The notes: generated by a model not told the origin, from the letters alone. DNA of 64,000 nt from Niabella agricola (GCF_021538615.1 NZ_JAJHIZ010000003.1:930001-994000); one strand, 5' to 3'; positions 26,701-35,387 are shown, numbered from the stretch's first letter. A program made the numbers and translations.

Positions 26701-26970
26701 ATAAACATTCCCCGGCAGGTCGTTTAACCCAATATTTCCGATAAATGCCCGGTTGATCCCCACCGCTTTCATCGCCTGTAGGTCTTTGATAACACCCTCT
26801 TTTGAAAGATGGTCGGATATCCAATACCAGTACACACTGGTTTGAATGGAATCCGGGGCATGTGTAAATACGCGTTCCATACGATTCCAGTCGCTGCTCT
26901 TTCTGGTAATGCTGCACGCGCCTAACAGCAAAAAACAAAAACCCGTCAGGTATAAATGGCAAACTCTCAT
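23740..26970 (-). CDS. GH106-like glycoside hydrolase, lipoprotein
   Basis: 1076 residues. Lipoprotein signal with LLGAC (Cys19). The N-terminal catalytic barrel starts with SVYWYWISDHLSKEGVIKDL, followed by GLFNSPGWSQSGGPWVKPAQ (119-138), the signature stretch of GH106 alpha-L-rhamnosidases and relatives; acidic candidates lie in VQDSYETGGQNW and GGEFWSEGELGN. A C-terminal beta-sandwich carries TYKIVLPELT and GKEIGNLWTPPYKLDITGY, typical of a carbohydrate-binding jelly roll. Likely surface or periplasmic removal of rhamnose from pectin (rhamnogalacturonan) or similar; exact linkage cannot be told. Confidence 0.87.
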   Translation of the reverse strand: MRVCHLYLTGFCFLLLGACSITRKSSDWNRMERVFTHAPDSIQTSVYWYWISDHLSKEGVIKDLQAMKAVGINRAFIGNIGLNDLPGNVYGKVKIFTDEWWDILHTALKTATELNIDIGLFNSPGWSQSGGPWVKPAQAMRYLAITDTLVKGGGRFQAKLTAPDKDFQPVHVLAFRAPKDYGSTITALHPRIESNLQGPVLQNLIDNDVNTEVALAKDKLNELTITAAQTFTARSVTLYPAKRNMSFDVVLEAKKGNRFVPVKSFRLDRSNNNLNVGFEPFAPVTVSFEAVEANAYKISIKNVHGDGGIAEVEIAATPRVERFKEKTLVRMHPTPLPYWHDYQWAPQAAVRDAGYVIKPQDVLNLTSYVDQSGVLTWNVPEGAWVILNAGMVPTGVTNGPASPEGVGLEIDKMNQEHVLAHFDAFLGEILRRIPEQDRKSFKVAVQDSYETGGQNWTDAFASKFKKVYGYDPIPFTPVFHGFVIGSQEQSDRFLWDVRRLIADMVAYEYVGGLRDISHKHGLTIWLENYGHWGFPGEFLQYGGQSDEIGGEFWSEGELGNIENRAASSAAHIYGKTKVSAESFTAAGNTFGRYPAMFKERGDRFFAEGINNTLLHVYIHQPYEGKMPGVNAWFGNEFNRYNTWFYDMGGFIRYIKRSNYLLQQGRYVADVAYFIGEDAPKMTGVQDPAMPRGYAFDYINAEVLLNRVTVKNGRFTLPDGLSYKILVLPKLETIRPEVLRKIETLVKEGGVVLGPQPKRSPSLANYEKADEEVQRIAAAMWNGVDGKVKTENKYQKGIVLDGLTLGAVMDRLSMIPDVKLKQEDPVVYLHRTLKDGELYFIANQSDKKIRVAPAFRVSGNVPELWDGVKGTMRPLPEFSDNGTQTTVPLELDRFESAFIVFRKSRPAKSNGNRNFSEPQKVIPVSGTWAVTFESPVTGSFEVKMDALTDWSQHKDSAIRYFSGAATYKIVLPELTTTKAQQVLLNLGELVAIGTVSINGKEIGNLWTPPYKLDITGYLTNGENTLQVKVVNTWVNRLIGDLRLPKEKRSTWSIVNPYDGNSPLHKAGLTGPVTLELY

Positions 26971-27144
26971 AATGAATATTTTTCCGGCGCTTACAAATAA
27001 AGCGCATTAAAAGCAGACAACCGTCCTGCTCTTCCCTGCATAAAAACCAACCGCATCCATGGCCAGCTTACCGGCAACGACCTCTTAAACGGTTCCGGTA
27101 ACGGCTCCGATTCCTGAGATACATTATTGCTTTATGAATAACAG

Positions 27145-28887
27145 CTACTTCAAACGTAGCAGCAGATTCATCCGGCCACCGGGCGCTGCATCCCCGCTGG
27201 TGTACCAATCCAACGGATCTGCTTTCTGCATATTATCGGACCATTTAAATTCCAGCAGGGCATCTTTACCAGGAATGCCAATCAGGGCATAAGGGATCTC
27301 TGTCATCAACTGGTGCTCCCGCATGGTGAAGCTTACCGTAGCTATTGTTTTCCATGTTTGATTGATGAACCGCTGCAACTGATTTCCGGCAATGACCCGG
27401 TAATCATATCCCAACCAGCCCGATGTATAGGACTGATCGGTGTTCAACCAAAGCGTCATCCAGTTCTCACCCGAAACAGTTGTTAATGGGTTCATGGTAC
27501 TTATATAAAAATAAAGCCGTTCCTTTCCGGCTGCAACCTTTACCGTTTTTAAATCATTTCTTCCGGTTGTATTTGTATAAATAACCGCAGGTTCTGTTTG
27601 TGCCCCCGGGTGGGAACGATGCAGTGTATCCCCCGTATAATCTTCGTACACCACCGGTACGGTCTCCCAATCGTTCCAGTTGCGGATCACTTCTTTTTTG
27701 AATACCGGCGGAATACCGGGTGATCCTTTATACCTCCGGATATTTGCCACCAGCTGCATGTAATAGTGGTCGCGCAACCCGGCCGTTAGTGAAGGTTCGA
27801 TATCTCTGCTGTATTCAGGACTGGCCTGATCTACAAACAATGCCTGGTTTTTATTTCCGGATTGCCGTTTCCATTTACCGGCAATCCATTCATTCCATCC
27901 TGTAACAAATACAAACGGCACATCCTGGCTGATTGCAAAATCCCACTGTTCCTGTATATTGTACCCATAGTGTAAGTCCTGCTCTGGGTTACCGGGGGTA
28001 CCCTTCCGGTAACTGCGGCCCCAGTTGCCGGAAGCGCCATAAAAAGCAGAACCACCCATGGATGCATCCAGGTTGGGATGTTGTGCGGTGGAAACATTAA
28101 TGATTTCTTTTTGTCCTTTTTGATTATAATAAACCTGTTGGGGACGCTGAAACTCAATCCAGGGCCAGCCATTTGCCTTCTTGGCCTCATTTGGCCACTG
28201 CGACTCACGGAAGGTAAAAAAATGTTCATAATCTTTCCCCTTTGCTTCTGCAGATAATCCGATGATCAATGGTTTCCCGTCAAGATAAAACCAACAGTTC
28301 GGATAACGGTACCGCGCGCCCTCTTTATAATAAGTATCGAAAATTTCCTGCATTGCAGCACCGGATGCGGTATTTGTATAATACACTACTTTTGGAGGCT
28401 TTTTCCCCTGTAAACGAACGGCCTCTATTGCCTTAAAGAGCGCCGCTGATTGTGTTGGATAAATCAGCCGGTTGGTGGCGTCAATCACTAAAAAATCGAC
28501 ACCGGCATCGGTTAATAGTTGTATATTTTTCAACTGCACCCAATAATCATCGCCCCTGTAGTATCCATACACAGGCGCGCCCCAGAAATAATACCGCCCG
28601 GCAATGCCCGCACCGCCACCCCAGCCGGGATGATTAAAGTCCTGGAAAACATCGGGCGTCTTCAAATAGACTTCACTTAAGTCCCAAACGCGCTCCGAGG
28701 TAGGTGAATGCACGTCGCCCTGCCACAGGAAATAAAACAGGCCAACCTGCTTTTTGTGATTGACTTCACCAACGGTGTTCTGCTGTGGCAACACACGTCC
28801 CAGATCATCCACGCCGCTAAAAACCTGGCACCGGGAAGTAGTCCCCCAACAACATAAAAAACCAATACAAATAAACAGTCGTATCAC
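27145..28887 (-). CDS. Secreted GH71/GH99-like glycosidase
   Basis: 580 residues starting at GTG 28887, with signal peptide LFICIGFLCCWGTTSRC. A (beta/alpha)8-type domain: KQVGLFYFLWQGD, then DAGVDFLVIDATN, YLDGKPLIIGLSA and FVFVTGWNEWIAGKW, the order seen in GH71/GH99-related proteins (endo-mannosidase and WbsX-like). The catalytic acid is probably the Glu of WNEW. The C-terminal 150 residues are a beta-sandwich, possibly carbohydrate-binding. The gap of about 170 nt to the GH106 gene leaves it open whether it belongs to the same operon. Substrate unknown. Confidence 0.75.
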   Translation of the reverse strand: MIRLFICIGFLCCWGTTSRCQVFSGVDDLGRVLPQQNTVGEVNHKKQVGLFYFLWQGDVHSPTSERVWDLSEVYLKTPDVFQDFNHPGWGGGAGIAGRYYFWGAPVYGYYRGDDYWVQLKNIQLLTDAGVDFLVIDATNRLIYPTQSAALFKAIEAVRLQGKKPPKVVYYTNTASGAAMQEIFDTYYKEGARYRYPNCWFYLDGKPLIIGLSAEAKGKDYEHFFTFRESQWPNEAKKANGWPWIEFQRPQQVYYNQKGQKEIINVSTAQHPNLDASMGGSAFYGASGNWGRSYRKGTPGNPEQDLHYGYNIQEQWDFAISQDVPFVFVTGWNEWIAGKWKRQSGNKNQALFVDQASPEYSRDIEPSLTAGLRDHYYMQLVANIRRYKGSPGIPPVFKKEVIRNWNDWETVPVVYEDYTGDTLHRSHPGAQTEPAVIYTNTTGRNDLKTVKVAAGKERLYFYISTMNPLTTVSGENWMTLWLNTDQSYTSGWLGYDYRVIAGNQLQRFINQTWKTIATVSFTMREHQLMTEIPYALIGIPGKDALLEFKWSDNMQKADPLDWYTSGDAAPGGRMNLLLRLK

Positions 28888-29181
28888 CGGTATTCATTTT
28901 TTCAGTTACGCTCCGTCGCGCAGATCGAGGGTACTCCAGTAAGCAATCGGTTAATAAACGACTGAAGTATACGCCGCGGTTGAGCACACGATCAAAGCAT
29001 TCCTGCTGATTAGAAAGAACCCTGCACACAACGGGAATGGCAAACACTTGATTAAAGCTGCAGGATGCACGAATAAATAAAACTTGCGGGATATAACTGT
29101 CCTGTACTTACCTGCAGGAGCAGCTGTACCCAACGTCTTTACGCTGTTACAACTTGTGTGGTATGTTTGTTAGCGGGTTGT
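28888..29181. other. Intergenic stretch, no recognised feature
   Basis: Spacer upstream of the GH71/99-like gene and downstream of the binding-protein gene. Short frames only; no promoter motif or repeat was found. Confidence 0.3.
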
Positions 29182-30096
29182 TCAGGGAGTGGTAAACCCG
29201 TATTTCTTATAAATCCTTTTTGCTGCTGCACTTTGCAGGAACTGCATAAAGTCTTTTGCTGCCTGCGGATGCGGCGCTGTCTTCAGCCGGCCCGCCATAT
29301 AGGTTGCCTGGATATTTTCCTCGTCCGGGATGGGAATCAGCTCTACCGGATGCTGTAACAAGGTTTGGTAATAGGCTTCAGAATACCAAACCGGCCCTGC
29401 GTCACTTTTCTGATAAAGGATCTGCATGGGCGTTTGCCGGTGATGGATCTGGGTGAGCCAGGTGCTGCCGTCCTTTACTTTATTCTCCATAATTACCTGT
29501 TTTAGCGCCTCGCCGCCGGCCTTTACATAGGCCGCCTCTATCCGCTTGCCGATTCCTTCAAACTCCGGGTTGGGCATCACGACCTGCACATCCTTTCTTC
29601 CCAGGTCTTTCAGTCCTTTTATGTTTTTCGGGTTTCCTTTCTGTACCATAATGGCCAGTTTATTATACGCATAGGCTGCGGTATCGCTGAACAAGGGTGT
29701 CATTATATCGATCCGGCTTTTACCGGCCGTGTATACATCCGGCTTCAGGGTAATACGCAGGTTACCCATGGTTAAAGAGCCGGTTTCAATCTGTTTTGCC
29801 AGGATACCGGGCGGCAGTGTTTCTGCAAAAACCCGTGTGTAACGGGGATACGCCTTCTTAAATGCCGCAATCAATTCATCGATACACATAAACTGGTTGC
29901 CCGCAAAAAATACAACCAGCTGCGGGTCATGAATATCTCCAAACAGATCCGGTACATTATCCACACCGGGTACAGTAAACATAACCCCACTCGGGGGTGG
30001 TGTATTCCAGGGTGGGTCAAAACGATGTTCCTGCGCCACTGCAGCTTCTATAAACAGCTGGCAGGCTGCCAGCATCATGATCCATTTTTTTTTCAT
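29182..30096 (-). CDS. Periplasmic ModA-like substrate-binding protein
   Basis: 304 residues from ATG 30096, giving a clean signal peptide (MKKKWIMMLAACQLFIEAAVA). The mature protein has the two-lobed binding-protein pattern: PQLVVFFAGNQFM near the start, ETGSLTMGNLRI, NKLAIMVQKGNPKNIKGLKD (typical of ModA/type II anion-binding proteins), LGRKDVQVVMPNPEFEGIG and the end PQAAKDFMQFLQSAAAKRIY. No ABC permease or ATPase is adjacent, so it may work as a carrier or sensor instead of in import. Downstream of DsrE-like and diheme cytochrome genes on the same strand, pointing to oxyanion or sulfur-compound chemistry. Confidence 0.78.
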   Translation of the reverse strand: MKKKWIMMLAACQLFIEAAVAQEHRFDPPWNTPPPSGVMFTVPGVDNVPDLFGDIHDPQLVVFFAGNQFMCIDELIAAFKKAYPRYTRVFAETLPPGILAKQIETGSLTMGNLRITLKPDVYTAGKSRIDIMTPLFSDTAAYAYNKLAIMVQKGNPKNIKGLKDLGRKDVQVVMPNPEFEGIGKRIEAAYVKAGGEALKQVIMENKVKDGSTWLTQIHHRQTPMQILYQKSDAGPVWYSEAYYQTLLQHPVELIPIPDEENIQATYMAGRLKTAPHPQAAKDFMQFLQSAAAKRIYKKYGFTTP

Positions 30097-30225
30097 TGGT
30101 AATTGTTTAGTAAAATAGCGAGGTACCGTCCGCGCTTCAGGTTTCCTTGCACAGCAATAAAGCAATGGTTTCCGCTACCAGGTAGCTGTACCCGGTTTTA
30201 AAGAGTTTCAATCCCCATCCTTCCG

Positions 30226-30690
30226 TCAGGGCTTGATCACAGACCAGCCTTCGGCCTGACGCAGGATCAGTTCACCGTTGCCGCTGGGTACAATACCGAT
30301 AAAATCGTAGATCTTTCCCCGCTCTATATTCCGTTCGTGAAGGGTATTGGCGCACTGGGCCACGATCACGCCCTTTTCTACCAGGCTTTTCAGTGCTTCT
30401 TCATATTTCCCCCCCTTCAGGAAGGCATCTGTTCCTCCGCTGAATGCCACCAGTTCGGCCTTTAGTTTTCCTTTCAACCGGGGATCGTTTAAAGCATTGT
30501 TCAGGTTCCGGATTACCTTTTCGATGATCTTCGGATCTCCGTTATCCATCTGATAAATGACCCGGTATTGCTTTTCTACGGCCACCGCACCGGTAAAGTT
30601 CCGGTTCTGCTCCTCTGCTCTTGTCAGTTGCTGCGCCTCCACCATTACGGTTAGTAACAGGCCGCCAACGACCATTAAAATCTGCTTCAT
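30226..30690 (-). CDS. Secreted DsrE family protein
   Basis: 154 residues with signal peptide MKQILMVVGGLLLTVMVEAQ. The rest is a DsrE/DsrF-type alpha/beta fold: YRVIYQMDNGDPKIIEKVIR, LKAELVAFSGGTDAFL, LVEKGVIVAQCANTL with Cys113 at the site where sulfur-relay members carry persulfide, and the closing FIGIVPSGNGELILRQ. Export is unusual compared with cytoplasmic DsrEFH. It follows the TsdA-like cytochrome gene by about 20 nt, so the two are cotranscribed; a role in binding or passing sulfane sulfur in the periplasm is inferred. Confidence 0.82.
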   Translation of the reverse strand: MKQILMVVGGLLLTVMVEAQQLTRAEEQNRNFTGAVAVEKQYRVIYQMDNGDPKIIEKVIRNLNNALNDPRLKGKLKAELVAFSGGTDAFLKGGKYEEALKSLVEKGVIVAQCANTLHERNIERGKIYDFIGIVPSGNGELILRQAEGWSVIKP

Positions 30691-30712
30691 ATTTTTAATT
30701 TTTATTCTACGC

Positions 30713-31726
30713 TCATTTAGTTTGCCCTATCTGTTTTTTTACAGCCGCCTGTGCGATCTCGATCGGACCATAGGGACCGTATTTGTGCTGCTGTTCAGAA
30801 AAGCTGTCGACATAAGGGCCGTAAGGCGCATCCAGCGGCTTTTTACTTAGGATCTGCCAGTCTTCATGCTGATCAAACCGGGGGCGCGCATGGCTATTGA
30901 TATACGCTGCAATATCCCAGGCCTCCTCATCCGTAAGCTGCGGATTGCGGTAGGTAGTTCCCCATGGCATATTGTTTTTTATAAAGCCAGCCATGCGGCT
31001 CAGCCGGAACAACCCGGCCCCGTCATTAAAACTATGATCCCCCCATAAAGGCGGATACAGGTAACCGGTGCCTTCCGGGTTTAGGGTTCCGCTCCCATCT
31101 GCTCCATGACAACTTACGCATTTTATCTGGTATACAGACTCCCCTCGCCGGGGATCAGCCGCCCGGTTCATGTACGGTAGTTTCATAATGGAAGTACCGG
31201 GCAATACTTTGCCTTTGGGCACCTCCTCCCCAACCCATTGAATATAGGCATAGATCGCCCGCATTTCGCGGGAAGCTGTATCCAGCTTTTCTCCGTTCAA
31301 ACTCCGCTGAAAACAATCATTCACCCGCTCGTAAATATCCTGAACACCGTTATTGCGTGCCCGGTACAACGGATAGGTTGCAAACACTTTTCCAAAATTA
31401 TTTCCATAAGGCACGGTACCGCCTTTAAGATGACAGTTCTGACAATTCATACCATTGGTTAATGCGGCAACGGTCCCTTTTGGTCCCAGATAATGCGCCG
31501 TGTTGGCGATCAGTTCATAACCATATTGAATTTCCCGCCCCGCTTCTGTGTAATCCGGGATCTGGTAATGATTCCAGCCCGTCCACACGCCGCCCTCCGG
31601 ACGCTTTGCCGCAGCCTCTGGCTGCAAAGGCGCCGCCTCATTCGCTTTTCCGGCGCACCCGTCTTCTGCAAACAATGTTATGATCATTGCCAGAAATATC
31701 GCTGCCGGTATCCAAAACGCTTTCAT
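30713..31726 (-). CDS. Diheme cytochrome c, thiosulfate dehydrogenase (TsdA)-like
   Basis: 337 residues from ATG 31726, with a signal segment AFWIPAAIFLAMIITLFA. Two cytochrome c domains. Domain 1: GMNCQNCHLKGGT with heme site CQNCH at 95-99, then YERVNDCFQRSLNG, which matches the TsdA segment whose Cys is the unusual axial ligand (here Cys138). Domain 2: CVSCHGADG (203-207) with Met253 in NNMPWG as sixth ligand. TsdA joins two thiosulfates to tetrathionate or the reverse. First gene of a trio with DsrE-like and ModA-like proteins. Other diheme cytochromes share this architecture, so substrate is inference. Confidence 0.82.
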   Translation of the reverse strand: MKAFWIPAAIFLAMIITLFAEDGCAGKANEAAPLQPEAAAKRPEGGVWTGWNHYQIPDYTEAGREIQYGYELIANTAHYLGPKGTVAALTNGMNCQNCHLKGGTVPYGNNFGKVFATYPLYRARNNGVQDIYERVNDCFQRSLNGEKLDTASREMRAIYAYIQWVGEEVPKGKVLPGTSIMKLPYMNRAADPRRGESVYQIKCVSCHGADGSGTLNPEGTGYLYPPLWGDHSFNDGAGLFRLSRMAGFIKNNMPWGTTYRNPQLTDEEAWDIAAYINSHARPRFDQHEDWQILSKKPLDAPYGPYVDSFSEQQHKYGPYGPIEIAQAAVKKQIGQTK

Positions 31727-31747
31727 GTACTGCCTTGTTTTATGAAA

Positions 31748-31755
31748 CAAAACTA
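31748..31755 (-). promoter_or_regulatory. Predicted -7 element before the tsdA-like gene
   Basis: On the minus strand TAGTTTTG matches TAnnTTTG. Start point would be near 31741, leaving a leader of about 15 nt before ATG 31726. No good -33 box at the usual spacing. Confidence 0.4.
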
Positions 31756-31887
31756 AGCAGCCACACAAAAAGGCAGAAATGAATAAAGACAATCGGCCAT
31801 AACTTAAAGTTATAGCTGCATCAATCTACTATTCCGATAGGATATTATAGAACCAGGGGAGCGCCGTTTATTAACCGAATTTTTAGG

Positions 31888-32766
31888 TTATTGCTGCTCC
31901 AGCTGCGTCCGGTATTGCTGTACATGTTCGGTTACTTCAGGCCCCGGTTCGGGATACCGGATTTCTTGATAGGTTTTCAGGCGTTCCAAAAGAATCGAAG
32001 CTACAAGATAGCGGCAGATATCTTTGTCGTCCGCGGGAATCGCATACCAGGGCGCTTTTGCCGGGCTTGTATGCCGGATGGCATCTTCATAGCAGCCCAT
32101 ATACCGGTTCCACAGTTCCCGCTCTGCAAGGTCACCCGGGGAAAATTTCCACTGATGCTTTTCCTTTTCCAGTCGTCGCAGAAGCCGCGCCTTTTGTTCT
32201 TCCTTGCTGAGATGAAGGAAGAATTTAAACAGGATGGTGCCATTACCGATCAGCTGCTCCTCAAAATGATTGATCTGTTCGAAGCGCTTCTTCCAGAAAT
32301 CCTTGGGAAGATCTTTTACCGCCTCGATTCCCGGCATATTTTCCTTGAGCAAATATTCCGGATGCACCCTTGTAACCAGTACATTTTCATAATGAGTCCG
32401 GTTAAATACGCCAAACTTTCCCTTTTCCGGCAATGCTATGACATGGCGCCACAGATAGTCGTGCTGCAATTCCAGTACCGAAGGGGTTTTAAAACTGTTT
32501 ACCACCACCCCTCTTACATTGAACGCCTTAAACACCTGCCGGATCAGGCTGTCTTTACCTGCAGTATCCATTCCCTGTAAACATACCAATACACTGTACC
32601 GGTTGTGGGCGTACAGTTTTTCCTGGAAGGCACTCAGCTCTTTGCGGATTTCTTTCAATGCATCTTTTGCATCGGCCGCGTTGATCTTATGGGAAATATC
32701 GGTAGGGTGATCGGCCAGTTTAAAATTGTCCGACACGCTGAATTGTTTTGCGAAGCCTGTTTTCAT
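31888..32766 (-). CDS. ppk2: Polyphosphate kinase 2 family protein
   Basis: 292 residues from ATG 32766 (ATG 32772 two codons upstream is equally possible; AAAGAA precedes both). P-loop kinase of PPK2 type: Walker A VCLQGMDTAGKDSLIRQVF, the lid-side NRTHYENVLVTRVHP with the family Walker B arrangement, and LSKEEQKARLLRRLE. Transfers phosphate between polyphosphate and nucleotides (class I/III-like, single domain), in the cytoplasm. Monocistronic between the cytochrome gene and the EamA exporter. Which nucleotide (ADP, GDP or AMP) is used cannot be read from sequence. Confidence 0.92.
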   Translation of the reverse strand: MKTGFAKQFSVSDNFKLADHPTDISHKINAADAKDALKEIRKELSAFQEKLYAHNRYSVLVCLQGMDTAGKDSLIRQVFKAFNVRGVVVNSFKTPSVLELQHDYLWRHVIALPEKGKFGVFNRTHYENVLVTRVHPEYLLKENMPGIEAVKDLPKDFWKKRFEQINHFEEQLIGNGTILFKFFLHLSKEEQKARLLRRLEKEKHQWKFSPGDLAERELWNRYMGCYEDAIRHTSPAKAPWYAIPADDKDICRYLVASILLERLKTYQEIRYPEPGPEVTEHVQQYRTQLEQQ

Positions 32767-32916
32767 ATGCATTTCTTTGAATACGGGAAGATACGACAAT
32801 CGAAATTCTAAATACAAATTTTAACAGGGAACAGGCGTTCAGCTTTTAGCTTTCAGCATTTAGCCGATCATCATGAAGCGTAAAACGGACCCAACGCGAA
32901 ACTTGAACCTGGAATA

Positions 32917-33801
32917 TCAAACCAAATCTTTCCGCCGGTTATTCCGCTTCAGGATCACCGCATGCAGGATCAATGTAAGGCTGATGATCGTAAAACCGAG
33001 GTAAAACCCGCTGTTCAGCGCTTTATTTTCTTTAAGGATGATGAACGCCATCAGAATCCCATACAATGGCTCCAGGTTGTAGGACAAGCTTACCGTAAAA
33101 GCCGAAAGCTTTTTGAGTGCGCTCATAGAAAACTGGAACGCCACAACCGAACAAAGCCAGGCCAGCACCAGCAGCCATAAAAAATCGGGCAGTGATGGCA
33201 ACAAGGTAGTCACGGGAAACAGGTGTAAATACAACGGCATCACCAGGGAAAGCGTGATGAACCCGCCGGTCATCTGCCAGGTAAGCACCGTTTGCATGTT
33301 GGTGCGCTTCATGGAAGATTTGAGCAGGATCGGAAAAAGGGCTGCAAAAAAAGAGGAAATAAATCCCAATATGATCCCCAGCTTGTATTGCGCATCAAAA
33401 TGGAAAATAAGATAAATTCCAAAAACAGAACAAAGTCCCAGTATCAGTTCGGTTTTCTTAATAGGCTCCCGGTTGAAAAGGGGCTCGAGAATGGCGGAGA
33501 AAAAACCAACGGCCGAAAGACAGACCAGCCCGATGGAAACATTCCCATACTTAATGGAGGCGTAAAAAAACACCCAGTGCAGAGCCGACAAAAAACCGAT
33601 ACCGCAGATCTTCAGCGCCTCTTTGACGGATAGTCGCTGCAATTTACCGGTGGCCCACATCAGTACCCATAACGTTACCGCCGCAATCATCAGCCGGTAC
33701 CATACCAGCAATCCTTCGTTGAGAGTAATCAACTCGCCCAAAATACCCGTAAAACCCGCCAGCAGTACTGCAATATGCAATTGTAAAAACGCTTTCCTCA
33801 T
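32917..33801 (-). CDS. EamA/DMT family transporter
   Basis: 294 residues, ten predicted membrane helices in two repeated EamA halves: first half from LHIAVLLAGFTGILGELI, second from LGIILGFISSFFAALFPILL. The closing helices (YNLEPLYGILMAFIILKE) hold the Pro-x-hydrophobic pattern common in the drug/metabolite superfamily; a basic tail KRNNRRKD faces the cytoplasm. Such proteins export amino acids or metabolites. Divergent from an arginine deiminase-like gene 95 nt away, so export of an arginine or citrulline product is a thought, not evidence. Confidence 0.87.
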   Translation of the reverse strand: MRKAFLQLHIAVLLAGFTGILGELITLNEGLLVWYRLMIAAVTLWVLMWATGKLQRLSVKEALKICGIGFLSALHWVFFYASIKYGNVSIGLVCLSAVGFFSAILEPLFNREPIKKTELILGLCSVFGIYLIFHFDAQYKLGIILGFISSFFAALFPILLKSSMKRTNMQTVLTWQMTGGFITLSLVMPLYLHLFPVTTLLPSLPDFLWLLVLAWLCSVVAFQFSMSALKKLSAFTVSLSYNLEPLYGILMAFIILKENKALNSGFYLGFTIISLTLILHAVILKRNNRRKDLV

Positions 33802-33830
33802 CCGCCTGCAAGCTAATTAAATTACAGAAC

Positions 33831-33862
33831 TTTGATCACAAACATTCATTGCCTTATTTTTG
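33831..33862 (+). promoter_or_regulatory. Canonical Bacteroidota promoter of the arginine deiminase-like gene
   Basis: TTTG (33831-33834) and TATTTTTG (33855-33862) are separated by 20 nt, matching the full TTTG-N19-21-TAnnTTTG pattern. Start expected near 33868, about 30 nt before ATG 33897. Confidence 0.65.
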
Positions 33863-33896
33863 TTAATAACAGACGTTAGCGTTTCAATAACCTTAT

Positions 33897-35327
33897 ATGC
33901 AAATAAATGTAACATCGGAAATTGGTTTATTAAAAAAATTACTGGTACACAGCCCCGACAGCGGCATCGGAAAAGTGATTCCCTCGAAAGCGCAGGACTG
34001 GTTATTTGAAGACATTGTGCACCTGGATACGATCCGGCGTAAGGAATATGATTATTATACAAAACTATTATTGTATTTCCTGGACCCCATGCTGATAAAG
34101 GGGCGCTTAAAATCGATAGACGATCCAAAAAATGATTACCGCTTTTTTAAACCAGGTAGTGCGGGCTTCCATCACTCAAAAAATGTGATCGAGATCGAGG
34201 TACTGCTGGCGGAGATACTCCGCAACGCCGCGATCCGGCAAAAACTGGTGGCTTCGGTTTGCGCCATTGAGAATTGCTCCTACCAGACGCAGGAAATGCT
34301 GCTGACACAAAAACCGGAGGAGTTGGCCCGGATCTTTATCAGCGGTACCGGCTCCAACCTGGAAATGCTGTTTCCGCCCGTGCCGAATTTCATTTTCACC
34401 CGGGATATCGGTATTGTGATAAAGGATCATATCCTTTTAAATAAGCCAGCCAAAAAGGCACGCCTGCGCGAGGCGCTGCTGATGAAATATATTTTCTTCA
34501 ACCATCCGCTTTTTAAAGATTACCGGAACAAAATCATTGAGCTTTCAGACAGTCCTTATCATTTCCTGCTGCCCGTAGATGCCGATGAATACAATGTGAC
34601 ACTGGAAGGCGGCGATGTAATGGTGGTGAGCAGTGAGCATGTAGTGATCGGTATCAGCGAACGTACCAGTATGGCCGCGGCCCACCAGGTAGCTACCACA
34701 CTTTTTAAAAAGAATATTGTAAGCAAAGTAACCCTGGTGCAGATCCCCCAGAAACGGGAGTATATGCATATCGACACGATCTTTACACAGGTAAAAAAAG
34801 ACACCTGGGTAATGCTGGGTGCCTTTTCAAAAAAACAGGCTAAAAAAGAAATGAGCGACCTGATCTTAAGGGCCATTGAGGATCAGAAACCGGAAACAGC
34901 TGTTTCCATTATCCAGTTCCACAAGAATAATATTTCAAAGCCGGTGCGTTTTGCCCACCTGGAAGACCTGCTGGTAGATATCAGCAAAAAAGACCTGAAA
35001 GTAAGGGGAAAGGTGACGATCATTCACTCCGGTAACGACGAGTTCCCTTTTGATCTCCGTGAGCAATGGACCGACAGCTGTAACCTGCTGGCCCTGAAAG
35101 ATGGTGTAGTGGTGGGCTATGACCGGAATGATAAAACACTGGAAGCCTTCCGGGATGAGGGTTTTGCCATTGTAGACATTAAGACACTGCTTCCGCAACT
35201 GGAAAGCGGAGCAGTAGATCCAGCAACGCTGAAAAATACATTTATAACTATTCCTTCGGCGGAACTTTCCAGAGCCCGCGGCGGCTTTCATTGTATGAGC
35301 ATGCCCCTGTTGCGCGATACGATTTAG
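33897..35327 (+). CDS. Arginine deiminase-related protein
   Basis: 476 residues in the guanidino-modifying enzyme superfamily (pentein propeller). Catalytic elements are in the usual order: an N-terminal strand EIGLLKKLLVHSPDSGIGKV, FTRDIGIV (Asp), TLEGGDVMVVSS (Glu/Asp), MHIDTIFTQV (His) and the C-terminal nucleophile Cys466 in GGFHCMSMPL. It is longer than classical ArcA (about 410) and of a type widespread in Bacteroidota, so hydrolysis of arginine to citrulline and ammonia is likely but not certain. Followed 60 nt later by a second pentein, CtlX. Confidence 0.85.
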   Translation: MQINVTSEIGLLKKLLVHSPDSGIGKVIPSKAQDWLFEDIVHLDTIRRKEYDYYTKLLLYFLDPMLIKGRLKSIDDPKNDYRFFKPGSAGFHHSKNVIEIEVLLAEILRNAAIRQKLVASVCAIENCSYQTQEMLLTQKPEELARIFISGTGSNLEMLFPPVPNFIFTRDIGIVIKDHILLNKPAKKARLREALLMKYIFFNHPLFKDYRNKIIELSDSPYHFLLPVDADEYNVTLEGGDVMVVSSEHVVIGISERTSMAAAHQVATTLFKKNIVSKVTLVQIPQKREYMHIDTIFTQVKKDTWVMLGAFSKKQAKKEMSDLILRAIEDQKPETAVSIIQFHKNNISKPVRFAHLEDLLVDISKKDLKVRGKVTIIHSGNDEFPFDLREQWTDSCNLLALKDGVVVGYDRNDKTLEAFRDEGFAIVDIKTLLPQLESGAVDPATLKNTFITIPSAELSRARGGFHCMSMPLLRDTI

Positions 35328-35387
35328 GCATGCAACGCAAAGCGCCCGCTATGTGATCGCAGCTGCGATCTTAAAATATTTTTTAAT

